A program made the position numbers and the translations under genes. Source: Flavobacteriales bacterium (GTDB lineage: Bacteria > Bacteroidota > Bacteroidia > Flavobacteriales > TMED113). Taken from it: a stretch of 64,000 nucleotides of DNA. Positions 39,303 to 48,945 of the stretch are shown in pieces (position 1 is the stretch's first letter; each line of letters begins with the position of its first letter). The stretch covers positions 1-64,000 of the forward strand of contig PAWM01000011.1 in the NCBI GenBank assembly GCA_002714185.1. Reading direction: 5' to 3'. The notes under the pieces were generated by a model. That model searched no databases. It was not told the origin of the DNA and worked only from the letters and a program-made list of their open reading frames with translations.

Positions 39303-41031
39303 ATTGCTGTGAAAAATAATTTGCATATTCTCCTTTTAATGCAATTAATTGATCATGAGTTCCTGACTCAATAATTTTTCCTTTCTCTAAAACTATAATA
39401 TTATCTGCATATCGCACTGTAGATAATCTATGAGCAATAATAATAGATGTTCTTTCTTCAGTAAGATTTTTAATTCCTGTTTGAATTAAATTTTCTGTAA
39501 ATGGATCTAATGAAGAAGTCGCCTCATCAAGTACGAGACAAGATGGATTCAATAAATATGACCTTAAAAAAGAAACCAGCTGCTTCTCTCCTTCTGACAA
39601 ACCAGCTCCTCTCTCTCCTATATGATAATTATATTTTTCTGGGAACTTTTCAATAAAACTTTTCAAACCCATTTTATCAACTGCATTAAAAACTTCTTCA
39701 TCAGAAATGTTATTAAAAAACTTAATATTATTTAGAAGAGTATCGGAAAGAAAAAAATTATTTTGCAAAACAATTCCTATATTCTTTCTCAACTCATGTG
39801 TTTTTAAATCGGATAAATTAGTATTATTGACATATATATCTCCATCAATTAAATCATACCACTTCATTAGTAAATTAATAATTGTTGTTTTACCAGAACC
39901 CGTTGAACCCACAATTGCTAGGGTCTGATTTGAATTAATACTAAAATTAATATTATCTAAAACTATTTCATTTTCTTTATAAGAAAAAGTTACATTTTTA
40001 AAATGTATATTAGTATTAGACCATTTAATATATTCATTACTATTTTGTATCAGTTCGGAATCAATCTTTTTTTCTAACAACTGGAACACTCTACTAGCAG
40101 CAACCAAACCCATCTGCAATACATTAAATCTATCTGCAATACCTCTTAATGGCCTAAATAACATATTTATAAATAAAATAAATGCAATCATTTCACCAAT
40201 TGTCACCTCGCCATTTGAAACTAAGTTGATTGCACCATACCAAACTAACAAGCCCATTGCAATAGCAGAAAAAACATCTACTATTGGTAAAAATATTGAA
40301 AAATAAAGTATTGTTTTTATATGTGCATCTCTATGTAATACATTTAATTTCTTAAATGACTGAAATTCATGGTTTTCTTTACCAAATATTTGCACAATAC
40401 TCATACCAATAATATGCTCATAGAGAAATGAATTAATTTTTTAAATATACTTCCGTACAGAAACAAATGCATCTCTCATATATTTTTGAAAAATAATAGT
40501 TGATAAGATTAAAAAAGGAAGAAATAATAAGCTGACAAATGCTAATTTCCAATCAACTAAAAGCATACATGTAATAATTAAAAATAATTTAAATAAATCA
40601 CCAAAAACAACTAATAGGCCTTGTGAAAATATAGCAGATATTGATTCCATATCTGAAACTACTCTAGTTATAATTTGTCCAGTTGGTGTGCTATCAAAGT
40701 AATTTACTTTAAAATAGAGCATTTTTTCAAATAGCTCATTTCTAATATTATTAATTATTTTATGAGCTAACAAATTTGATCGATAGACAAACAAAAATTG
40801 CAAAAATGCTTCAAATACTAACAAAATTAGAATCAAAAAAATAATTTTTGATAACGATTCCAAATCAAAAATCAAAATGTAATTATCAAATGCATACTGA
40901 ATAAGAAGGGGTCTAATAATAGAAAGAAAAGCAAAAAAAAATGAAATTATAATTGTAGATATAAAAAGAAATTTATATGCTTTAGTATAATTAATTACCT
41001 TAAATAATAATGTAAAATCAAAAGCTTTCAA
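39289..41031 (-). pseudogene. ABC exporter (fused membrane and ATPase domains) interrupted by an in-frame TAA
   Basis: The minus-strand frame from 41031 to 39289 is one 580-codon ABC exporter broken only by TAA at 40443-40441, codon 197. Before it is the first half of the membrane domain (TM helices from about residue 20, LLAHKIINNIRNELFEKML, TPTGQIITRVVSDME), ending VSVRKYI. After it the same frame continues KINSFLYEHIIGMSIVQIFGKE, more TM helices, then Walker A GSTGSGKTT, signature LSEGEKQL and Walker B CLVLDEATSSLD. The ATPase half is intact with its own ATG at 40404. The frame is conserved on both sides, so a single base change explains the break. MsbA-like lipid or drug export is the family role. 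It overlaps truA by 4 bases. Confidence 0.85.
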
Positions 41032-41789
41032 AGGATGTATTTTTTTGGATATTTAACATCAGATAAATAAAGGCCATAAGCAGGAACCGAAAATCCTGCA
41101 TTTGATCTATTATTGCTTTCTATAATATTAGTAAAATCTTCCAAGTTAATTTTCTTTAAACCTACATCAATTAATGTTCCAACAATACATCTTACCATAT
41201 TATATAAAAATCTATTTGATTCAATAGAAAATATTAGCATATTTTTACTTTTAAACCAATATGCTGATTGAATATTACAAATAGAATTATCATAATTTGA
41301 TTTTGAAAATGAACTGCAATTTTTATGCCCCAACAACATATTCGATGCTAAATTCATTAATTCTAAATCTAATTCTTTATAAAAGTAAAAAGCTCTATTT
41401 ATTAAAAAAGGATCCTTTTTAGTTGATACCAAGTATTCATATTTTCTTGAAATAGCAGAAAATCTAGCATGAAAATCAGAACTAACTAATTTAATACTAT
41501 GAATAACTATATTATCAGGCAAAAATCTATTCAGATTATAAAGTAAGTTATTTGTATCTAAGTATTGATTATAAAATTCAAAATGTGCAAAAAAATTAAT
41601 TGCATGTACTCCGGCATCCGTTCTCCCAGCACCAACAATAAGAGGAGATTTTCTGTCTAAAAAATAATGTAATCCCTTCATAATTTCACCTTGTATAGTT
41701 GGTGCATTATTTTGAATCTGCCAACCAGAAAAATTAGCTCCGAGAAAAGAAAGTCGGATTATAAATTTATGTAATTGGGAAGTCTGCAT
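41028..41789 (-). CDS. truA: tRNA pseudouridine(38-40) synthase
   Basis: 253 residues from the ATG at 41789. A longer in-frame start at 41840 would add 17 poorly conserved residues and run to within 5 bases of the divergent gene. Motifs: FLGANFSGWQIQ near the N-terminus, the catalytic Asp in VGAGRTDAGVHA, and FLYNMVRCIVGTLIDVG near the C-terminus. It makes pseudouridine at positions 38-40 of tRNA anticodon arms. The stop overlaps the ATG of the ABC exporter (4 bases). Confidence 0.93.
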   Translation of the reverse strand: MQTSQLHKFIIRLSFLGANFSGWQIQNNAPTIQGEIMKGLHYFLDRKSPLIVGAGRTDAGVHAINFFAHFEFYNQYLDTNNLLYNLNRFLPDNIVIHSIKLVSSDFHARFSAISRKYEYLVSTKKDPFLINRAFYFYKELDLELMNLASNMLLGHKNCSSFSKSNYDNSICNIQSAYWFKSKNMLIFSIESNRFLYNMVRCIVGTLIDVGLKKINLEDFTNIIESNNRSNAGFSVPAYGLYLSDVKYPKKYIL

Positions 41790-41845
41790 AAAAATTTTTT
41801 TACAAAAATAATCATAAATTAGAATCATATTTTTTAACAATAATA

Positions 41846-42352
41846 ATGAAAAAAATTGCTATAATATCTGATACACATAGTTTTTTAGAAACTAAAATCA
41901 CTAATATCTTCAAAAAATGTGATGAAGTTTGGCATGCGGGTGATTTTGGGTATAATTCCAACATAGAAAAAATGATTGAAACAAATAAAGTAAGAGGAGT
42001 CTATGGAAATATTGATGGACAAAAAATAAGAAATATCTACCCAAAAATTCAAAGATTTGAATGTGAAAAAATGAAAATACTAATGACTCATATTGGAGGA
42101 TATCCAGGAAAGTACTTAAAGCATATCGAAAAAGAAATACAAAGATACAAACCTAACATTTTCATATCAGGACATTCTCATATTGTAAAAATTATTTATG
42201 ATAATAAATATAATTTATTACACATCAATCCAGGAGCAGCAGGGAAAGAAGGTTTTCATATTATGAGAACAATTGTTTTACTAAATATTGATGGAAAGAA
42301 AATAAGCAACTTAAAATTAATCGAACTAGGTGAAAGAGCTAAAATTATCTAA
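41846..42352 (+). CDS. YfcE/MJ0936-type metallophosphoesterase
   Basis: 168 residues. Metallophosphoesterase motifs in order: ISDTH (about 7-11), HAGDFG, YGNIDG, MTHIGG and SGHSH. This small YfcE-like family hydrolyses phosphodiesters in vitro; the natural substrate is unknown. Cytoplasmic. It starts 5 bases from the longest truA frame and overlaps the convergent DUF4293 gene by 8 bases. Confidence 0.88.
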   Translation: MKKIAIISDTHSFLETKITNIFKKCDEVWHAGDFGYNSNIEKMIETNKVRGVYGNIDGQKIRNIYPKIQRFECEKMKILMTHIGGYPGKYLKHIEKEIQRYKPNIFISGHSHIVKIIYDNKYNLLHINPGAAGKEGFHIMRTIVLLNIDGKKISNLKLIELGERAKII

Positions 42353-42833
42353 TTCTATCAATTGATTTAATTAATTTATCATCCTTTATAATATACTTTT
42401 TTGCTAAAAGAAAAAATATACAAGAGAGAATCAATATAGAATCAAAAATCCAATTATGACTACATAAGGAATCAATCATCGATTCCGAACTTAAAGTAGT
42501 ATCAGATGTTTTAATAAAAGAAAAATCATGAATATAAATAAGTATAATTAAACATATAATTGCTATTAAATTACCATTAATATAATTAATTTGAGACTGC
42601 CTATTATGAAATTTCAAAACAGCTAGCAAAGAAAATACTGAAAATAAAAGTAAAAAAACCAGTGATGAACTATTTAAGATTAAATTTATAATCTCCGAAC
42701 TTGTAAAATCTATATTAACAAGATAAATATCATTGTCAGCATTTTCACATGACATATGTGGGAAAAAAAATGCTCCAATCCACACTAAAAAAAGACCAGC
42801 TAAAATATATAATGTTTGCACCCGTTGAATCAT
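42345..42833 (-). CDS. DUF4293 membrane protein
   Basis: 162 residues. Begins MIQRVQTLYIL, the hallmark start of DUF4293, with four membrane segments (about 7-24, 50-68, 84-102 and 127-145). The family is restricted to Bacteroidota, usually next to rho as here; function unknown. It is divergent from rho, with a 144-base gap that likely holds both promoters. Confidence 0.85.
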   Translation of the reverse strand: MIQRVQTLYILAGLFLVWIGAFFFPHMSCENADNDIYLVNIDFTSSEIINLILNSSSLVFLLLFSVFSLLAVLKFHNRQSQINYINGNLIAIICLIILIYIHDFSFIKTSDTTLSSESMIDSLCSHNWIFDSILILSCIFFLLAKKYIIKDDKLIKSIDRIR

Positions 42834-42977
42834 ACATGATTATTTTTTGTAAATATATGTATTATTATTAAAAAGAATGTTGTATACTTGCATCATTATA
42901 TCTAATAAGCCCATTGATATTTCCCTTTTATTTTATTTTTTGGTGATTAAATTATAGGCAAACTAAACACTATTTTT

Positions 42978-44489
42978 ATGTACGACATATTAGAATTAAA
43001 AAAGAAAAAATTACAAGATTTACAGGATATTGGAAAAAAATTAGAAATATCTGATTTGAAAAATTATAAAAAATTAGATTTAATCTACGAAATTCTTGAT
43101 AAACAAGCCTTAAGTACTACTAGCTCAGTAAAAGAAAATAAAATTCATAACAAACCAAAAGAAAACAAAATTCATAACAAACCAAAAGAAAATAAAATTC
43201 ATAACAAACCAAAGGAAAGAAATACTATACAAGCTAGTGATTCTGAAAAAAACAATAAAACAAAAACAGAAAAAGAAGATAAAAATTGGAAAAAAACTAA
43301 AAAAAATAATTTTGACAAATCTCCTGAAAAGGATTACAAATTTGAAAAAAAACAAAAAGAACTTGATTATAATTTTGAAAATGAAGTCATTGGAGAAGGT
43401 GTTTTAGAAAAAATGGCCGATGGATATGGTTTTCTAAGATCTTCTGATTACAATTATTTAAACTCCCCTGATGATATATATGTGTCACAATCACAAATTA
43501 AATTATTTGGACTAAAAACAGGTGACACAGTATCAGGAGAAATTAGACCTCCCAAAGAAGGTGAAAAATTTTTCCCTCTTGTTAAAGTTTTAAAAATTAA
43601 TAATTTAGAGCCCAATGTAGTTAGAGATAGAGTTGCATTTGAACATAAAACTCCACTATTCCCGGATGAGAAATTTAAAATTGTAGAAAAAAACTCGACT
43701 ATATCAACTAGATTAATTGATTTATTCTCTCCTATTGGAAAAGGTCAACGAGGCTTAATAGTTGCACAACCAAAAACTGGAAAAACTGTACTATTAAAAG
43801 AGATTGCTAATGCAATTGCAGCTAATCACCCAGAAGTTTATCAACTAGTTTTATTAATCGATGAAAGACCAGAAGAGGTGACTGATATGGCTCGCACCGT
43901 TGACGGTGAAGTTATTGCATCAACATTTGATGAGCCAGCAGAAAGACATGTTAAAGTCGCAAATATAGTTTTAGAAAAAGCAAAGAGAATGGTTGAATGT
44001 GGTCATGATGTAGTGATTTTATTAGATTCTATAACAAGATTAGCAAGAGCATATAATACTGTAGCGCCTGCTTCTGGAAAAATTCTATCAGGAGGAATTG
44101 ATGCTAATGCATTACATAAGCCAAAAAGATTCTTTGGATCTGCTCGAAATATTGAAAACGGTGGGTCTTTAACAATTATAGCTACAGCACTAGTTGAAAC
44201 AGGTTCGAAAATGGACGAAGTTATTTTTGAAGAATTTAAAGGAACCGGTAATATGGAAATGCAACTTGATAGAAGTATTTCAAATAGAAGAATTTATCCT
44301 GCAATTGACTTAATTAATTCTGGAACACGAAGAGAAGATTTATTAATTAGCAAAGAGAAAATGCAAAGAATGTGGATTTTAAGAAAGCATCTTGCAGATA
44401 TGAAACCCATAGAAGCTATGGAATTTATTAAAGATAGATTAGAGGGGACAATAAATAATGAAGAATTTCTAATTTCAATGAATAGCTAA
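42978..44489 (+). CDS. rho: Transcription termination factor Rho with disordered basic insert
   Basis: 503 residues. The N-terminal Rho_N helices (about 1-45) are followed by a lysine/asparagine/glutamate-rich disordered insert (about 47-135) with three tandem 9-residue repeats. Then come the cold-shock-like RNA-binding domain ([22 protein letters not shown], about 136-205) and the ATPase with Walker A QPKTGKT (near 263-270), Walker [16 protein letters not shown] and [13 protein letters not shown]. Bacteroidota Rho factors commonly carry such inserts; in B. thetaiotaomicron this region drives phase separation. Rho terminates transcripts lacking intrinsic terminators, which matters here because convergent genes leave no intergenic terminator space. 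A one-mismatch TATACTTG promoter element lies upstream (about 42887-42894), giving a leader of roughly 80 bases. Confidence 0.95.
   Translation: MYDILELKKKKLQDLQDIGKKLEISDLKNYKKLDLIYEILDKQALSTTSSVKENKIHNKPKENKIHNKPKENKIHNKPKERNTIQASDSEKNNKTKTEKEDKNWKKTKKNNFDKSPEKDYKFEKKQKELDYNFENEVIGEGVLEKMADGYGFLRSSDYNYLNSPDDIYVSQSQIKLFGLKTGDTVSGEIRPPKEGEKFFPLVKVLKINNLEPNVVRDRVAFEHKTPLFPDEKFKIVEKNSTISTRLIDLFSPIGKGQRGLIVAQPKTGKTVLLKEIANAIAANHPEVYQLVLLIDERPEEVTDMARTVDGEVIASTFDEPAERHVKVANIVLEKAKRMVECGHDVVILLDSITRLARAYNTVAPASGKILSGGIDANALHKPKRFFGSARNIENGGSLTIIATALVETGSKMDEVIFEEFKGTGNMEMQLDRSISNRRIYPAIDLINSGTRREDLLISKEKMQRMWILRKHLADMKPIEAMEFIKDRLEGTINNEEFLISMNS
43131..43211 (+). repeat. 27-bp tandem repeat (three copies) inside rho
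   Basis: Three consecutive 27-base units (43131-43157, 43158-43184, 43185-43211) each encode KENKIHNKP and differ by a single base (AAT/AAC in the middle unit). A partial fourth copy (KERN) follows. The expansion lies in the disordered insert of Rho, residues 52-78. Confidence 0.9.
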
Positions 44490-45829
44490 TTATACATAGT
44501 GTTAATATTCAAACCAGAAAAATTTCCTGAACTCATTAATAATAAATTTGTATTATAGAACTTAATACTAAGTACTTTTTCCTTAAGAATATCTAAATCT
44601 TCACAAATAAATACTTTAGGATGTTTAATTATCTTTTTAATAAAATCTTCAGCTAATTTATTGGAAGATTTTTTCAATATTATTTCCTTGGGTATATAAA
44701 TCCACACCTCATGAGAATTTTTAAAAACATCAGCATAATTAGGAAGAAAATTTTTATTTAAACTACTAAATGTATGAAGCTCTAAGCAACTAATTAAATA
44801 CCGATTAGGATTTAATTCGCTAAGTGCATTAATTGTAGCTAAAACTTTTGATGGGGAATGTGCAAAATCGTAATAGATTGAACTATGATCATCAAAGTTC
44901 TTAATTAACATAAGACGGCGATTAGCACCCTTAAAGTCACAAATTATATTGTAATATTCTTCGCTACTAATGCCAAATTCCGCACAAACACACCTTGCTG
45001 CTTCAATATTATATAAATTATGTTGACCAAATATATTTAAGGGTATTTTTTTTGAATTATATATTAAAACAAATTGACCATTTTCAACAATGTATTTTGG
45101 TAAATGATATGACTGATTATTTACAGAATTACCATTTAATATATCCAATAAAAAATTATCATTATCACTGAAATAAATTTGACCACCTTTTTTGTTTACT
45201 ATCTTTGCAAGATTTTTAAAAGCATTTTGATATAAGTCTAATGTTGGAAAGACATTAACATGATCCCAAGCGACACCAGAAACCACTAAAGTGTCTGGCT
45301 TATAATGCATAAACTTCGGAGATAAGTCAATACTAGACGAGAAATACTCATCTCCCTCAATAATAATAACTTTATTGTTATTTAGATGTACCTGCTTATC
45401 AACAGAACTAATTTTCGCGCCCACTAAATAATCTACTTGAATATTTTTTTTCTTCAAAACATAAATAATCATTGATGTAATTGTAGTTTTCCCGTGACTT
45501 CCAGCAATTACTATTCTTTTTTTATTTTTGGAATAATCAAATATAAATTCAGGAAAAGAGACTATAGGAATCATAAGCTTCTGAGCCTCCAATAATTCAG
45601 GATTATTTTTTTTTGCATGCATTCCTAGAATAACTAAATCTAAATCTCTAGTAATATTTTTTATATCCCATCCAATTTTTTTAGGCAATAAGCCATTTTG
45701 AAACAAAGTTGATTTTGCCGGATCATAAATAATATCATCCGATCCTGTTATTTCATAGCCATTATTTTTTAATTCAATAGCTAAGCTATGCATTATGCTT
45801 CCTCCAACAGCAATAAAGTGTATTTTCAT
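44486..45829 (-). CDS. mpl: UDP-N-acetylmuramate:L-Ala-gamma-D-Glu-meso-DAP ligase
   Basis: 447 residues of the Mur ligase family. The N-terminal Rossmann segment is [14 protein letters not shown], the ATP loop is GSHGKTT (about 111-117), then [21 protein letters not shown] and the C-terminal [11 protein letters not shown]. These features (GGS-MHSLA start and EGDEY) separate Mpl from MurC. It reattaches recycled tripeptide to UDP-MurNAc in peptidoglycan recycling, in the cytoplasm, on diaminopimelate peptides supplied in part by the dapB pathway. It shares a CTAA stop tetranucleotide with convergent rho. Confidence 0.9.
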   Translation of the reverse strand: MKIHFIAVGGSIMHSLAIELKNNGYEITGSDDIIYDPAKSTLFQNGLLPKKIGWDIKNITRDLDLVILGMHAKKNNPELLEAQKLMIPIVSFPEFIFDYSKNKKRIVIAGSHGKTTITSMIIYVLKKKNIQVDYLVGAKISSVDKQVHLNNNKVIIIEGDEYFSSSIDLSPKFMHYKPDTLVVSGVAWDHVNVFPTLDLYQNAFKNLAKIVNKKGGQIYFSDNDNFLLDILNGNSVNNQSYHLPKYIVENGQFVLIYNSKKIPLNIFGQHNLYNIEAARCVCAEFGISSEEYYNIICDFKGANRRLMLIKNFDDHSSIYYDFAHSPSKVLATINALSELNPNRYLISCLELHTFSSLNKNFLPNYADVFKNSHEVWIYIPKEIILKKSSNKLAEDFIKKIIKHPKVFICEDLDILKEKVLSIKFYNTNLLLMSSGNFSGLNINTMYN

Positions 45830-45893
45830 TTGTTAGTGTTTAATTAATTGTAATTTTGGATAACAATATATATTTACAATATAGTATAGCTTT

Positions 45894-46742
45894 ATGAAAA
45901 TATCTGTAATAGATACTGGAAAATTTAAACTTGATGGAGGAGCAATGTTTGGTGTTGTCCCAAAAAGTATTTGGTCAAAAACAAATCCTCCTGATGAAAA
46001 CAATATGTGTTCATGGGCAATGAGATGTCTTTTATTAGAATTTGATAATAGAAAAATACTTTTTGACACCGGTATTGGCAATAAACAATCTGAAAAATTT
46101 TTTAATTATTTTTATCTACACGGGGAAGAAACACTAATCAAGTCATTAAATAAAAATGGTGTTTCACCTGAAGAAATTACAGATGTTTTTTTTACACATT
46201 TACATTTTGATCATTGCGGAGGAGCTGTAATTAAAAATAATAATAACTTAGAACTTCTTTTTCCAAATGCAATTCATTTAACAAATAAACAACATTGGCA
46301 ATTAGCAAATCACCCAAACAAAAGAGAACATGCATCTTTTTTAAAAGAAAACTTTACATTAATTGCAGAAAAGAAGAAATTAAAATTTATAAATCCGGGA
46401 AAATTATATAATAACATTGAAGTGAAATTTTTTCACGGACACACTACTGCTCAAATGATACCATATATTCATACAAATAATAAAACCCTTGTTTTTACAG
46501 CAGATTTATTACCCTCTATTGGTCATATACCACTTCCTTATATTATGGGCTATGACACACAACCATTAATAACCTTAAAAGAAAAAGAAATATTTTTACA
46601 AGAAGCTGTCAACAATGATTATATTCTTTTTTTAGAACATGACTATCACCATGAATGTTGCACTCTAAAAAATACAGACAGAGGAATTAGAGTAGATAAA
46701 TATGGTACACTTTCTCAATTATTCTATGGAAACATCACATAA
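45894..46742 (+). CDS. MBL-fold metallohydrolase (lactonase-like)
   Basis: 282 residues. Metallo-beta-lactamase motifs: LFDTGIGN, then FFTHLHFDHCGG (HxHxDH, about residues 100-105), FHGHTTAQMIPYI, FTADLLPSIGHI and LEHDYHHECC. The layout resembles the quorum-quenching lactonase/beta-lactamase-like group with an unknown substrate. No signal peptide, so cytoplasmic. It overlaps the convergent DUF6438 gene by 24 bases. Confidence 0.82.
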   Translation: MKISVIDTGKFKLDGGAMFGVVPKSIWSKTNPPDENNMCSWAMRCLLLEFDNRKILFDTGIGNKQSEKFFNYFYLHGEETLIKSLNKNGVSPEEITDVFFTHLHFDHCGGAVIKNNNNLELLFPNAIHLTNKQHWQLANHPNKREHASFLKENFTLIAEKKKLKFINPGKLYNNIEVKFFHGHTTAQMIPYIHTNNKTLVFTADLLPSIGHIPLPYIMGYDTQPLITLKEKEIFLQEAVNNDYILFLEHDYHHECCTLKNTDRGIRVDKYGTLSQLFYGNIT

Positions 46743-47192
46743 AGACCATGTTGTAATTGAATTAATAATTGTATCAATAAATTTTTGAAAATCTTTTAAA
46801 GCTTTTGGACCATTAAAACGATCTATGACTTTATGAGTATCCGAGTTCAACTTCACCTCGATTATAACAGAGGGAACATCAGTCATAGGTGCATTGAACA
46901 CACTATCTAAAGAAAAAAAATTAATATCAGAAATATAATCTTTTATTTGGCTTAAAGTTTCCATAGAAATAGTACTGTAATGACATCCTATTTTATCTAC
47001 AAAATTTTTTCCTTCGTACTTAACATATCCATTATTTAAAATACTCACAGTGTATTGAGGACAAGTACCATAGCAAGCTGTTCTTTGCATTGTTAATGAT
47101 GCAAATTCTAATGGATTTTTAATTGTTAATAATTTATTAGAACAAGAAAAAAAAGATAAACTTAAGGCTAAAATAAGTAGTTGAAACTGCAT
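46719..47192 (-). CDS. DUF6438 lipoprotein
   Basis: 157 residues. Lipoprotein signal LALSLSFFSCSN with the Cys at about residue 17. The mature part has the DUF6438 pattern: RTACYGTCPQYTVSILNNGYVKYEG near residues 37-61. Function unknown. It follows yidC by 3 bases, so it is the last gene of pyrG-yidC-DUF6438. Confidence 0.8.
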   Translation of the reverse strand: MQFQLLILALSLSFFSCSNKLLTIKNPLEFASLTMQRTACYGTCPQYTVSILNNGYVKYEGKNFVDKIGCHYSTISMETLSQIKDYISDINFFSLDSVFNAPMTDVPSVIIEVKLNSDTHKVIDRFNGPKALKDFQKFIDTIINSITTWSLCDVSIE

Positions 47193-47195
47193 AGA

Positions 47196-48935
47196 TTATT
47201 TCTTTTGATTCTGTCTTGATAATTCCTCTAATCTTTGCTGAAATTTAGATTTTTTTACTGGTTTACTTTTATTAGCTTGTAACATAGCATATAATTTTTT
47301 ATCATCGATATTTTTTCTAATCCATGCTTGCTGTGCAAATGTGATTATATTGGCTAAAAAATAATAATAGCTTAATGCTGACGAATAATTATTCATAACA
47401 AATAAGAAAATAACTGGCATTGTATACATTACATATTTCATTTGAGGCATTTGCGCACTACTTGAAGACATTTGATTTGAATACACCATTTGTAATGCAG
47501 TAGCAAGAGTCATTAATAATGCAAATAAACTAATATGGTCACCATATAATGGAATACTAAAACCTAAGTCAAGAATAGAATCATAACTAGATAAATCATC
47601 TGCCCATAAAAAAGGTTGTTGTCTAAGCTCAATAGAGGCTGGAAAAAATCGAAATAAAGCAATTAGAATTGGCAGCTGTAATAACATAGGTAAACAACCA
47701 CCTAATGGATTAACACCAGTTTTTCTATATAAATTCATATGAGCCTGTTGACGTTTCATAGGGTCCTCTATCTTTTCATTTATTGCATCAATTTCAGGTT
47801 TTAAAACCCTCATTTTTGCCATAGATAAATATGAACTTTTAGTTGGTAAAAATAGAATTAACTTAATAACGAGTGCTATTAATAAAATAATGACACCATA
47901 ATTTAATCCGAAATTTTCTAAAAAATTAAACATAGGTATTACTAAATACTTATTGACCCAACCAAAAATACCCCAACCTAAAGGAACTAAAGACTCAAAA
48001 CCCTTATTAAATGAACTTAATAAAGAATACTTATTGGGTATAAAAAATAAATCAAATACATAATTATTATCATTACTATCGTATTCAATTAAAAATTCTG
48101 ATTTTAAATACTTTACATATTGATCGTTTTCAGGTTGAACTGAGTTAATATTTGCAGACTGAAAAGTATTATCAGAACTAATTACGGTTGAAAAAAATTG
48201 TTGTTTATGTGCAATCCAAATTGGTGCTTCAATTAACTTGTCAGAATCCTTCATTAATGGTAACTGTTTTGAAGATTTATTATTATATGAATAATTTATA
48301 GTAGTTGTATTTCGCTCATTATCAATATTTTTTTCAAATTGATTAATTTTCTGAGCCCATATTAATTTATCTGGTTCTATATAACTACTCACTTCCCTTG
48401 TTGAAACATAAAACTTTACTTGATAACTATTAGGTAATAGCTCATATGTAAATAGTAGTTCATTGAAATCTTGATCTTGATATTCTAATGAAATTTTATT
48501 TTCCTCTTGCAAAACATTAATGAAACGAAGTTCTTTAGAATTAATTTTTTGCTTTTTTAGATAAAAAGAAAAATTAAAATCTAAGTCAGAGACTAACTTT
48601 AAATCTAAAGAATCATAAGTATAATAATCATTTAAAATAACTTCATGGATTGAACCACCTTGATTAGATACAATAACTGTTAATAATTCATTTGAGAGTT
48701 CATAAAATTCTAATTCAAAATCTTTAGGTTCATCTTTTTTTATTTCGTCTATAAAATTGGGCTCAATACTTTCAGATTGTATTTGATTGTTATAATTATT
48801 TACATCATTTTTTTCAACTTGAGATTTTTCATTATATTCTTCTACTGGAATTTGAGTAGTATTAAACCACAACAAAATTCCAAAAATTAATAATATCCCA
48901 ATTAAAAAATTACTATCAAAAGTTTTTTGTTCCAT
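47196..48935 (-). CDS. yidC: Membrane protein insertase YidC
   Basis: 579 residues. An N-terminal helix (about 9-25) is followed by the large periplasmic domain (to about 330). The conserved insertase core has membrane helices near 340-365 (NYGVIILLIALVIKLILF), 415-435, 465-485 and 505-530. MYRKTGVNPLGGCLPMLLQLPILIALF is the family hallmark. The tail is short and basic (KPVKKSKFQQRLEELSRQ). It inserts inner-membrane proteins alone or with Sec. Ten bases after pyrG, as is usual in flavobacteria. Confidence 0.96.
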   Translation of the reverse strand: MEQKTFDSNFLIGILLIFGILLWFNTTQIPVEEYNEKSQVEKNDVNNYNNQIQSESIEPNFIDEIKKDEPKDFELEFYELSNELLTVIVSNQGGSIHEVILNDYYTYDSLDLKLVSDLDFNFSFYLKKQKINSKELRFINVLQEENKISLEYQDQDFNELLFTYELLPNSYQVKFYVSTREVSSYIEPDKLIWAQKINQFEKNIDNERNTTTINYSYNNKSSKQLPLMKDSDKLIEAPIWIAHKQQFFSTVISSDNTFQSANINSVQPENDQYVKYLKSEFLIEYDSNDNNYVFDLFFIPNKYSLLSSFNKGFESLVPLGWGIFGWVNKYLVIPMFNFLENFGLNYGVIILLIALVIKLILFLPTKSSYLSMAKMRVLKPEIDAINEKIEDPMKRQQAHMNLYRKTGVNPLGGCLPMLLQLPILIALFRFFPASIELRQQPFLWADDLSSYDSILDLGFSIPLYGDHISLFALLMTLATALQMVYSNQMSSSSAQMPQMKYVMYTMPVIFLFVMNNYSSALSYYYFLANIITFAQQAWIRKNIDDKKLYAMLQANKSKPVKKSKFQQRLEELSRQNQKK

Positions 48936-48945
48936 AATTATAAAT

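Noticed and set aside
40441-40443. Recoding of TAA as a sense codon
   Set aside because: Most genes here end at TAA with a correct C-terminus, so TAA works as stop; a local mutation or error is simpler.
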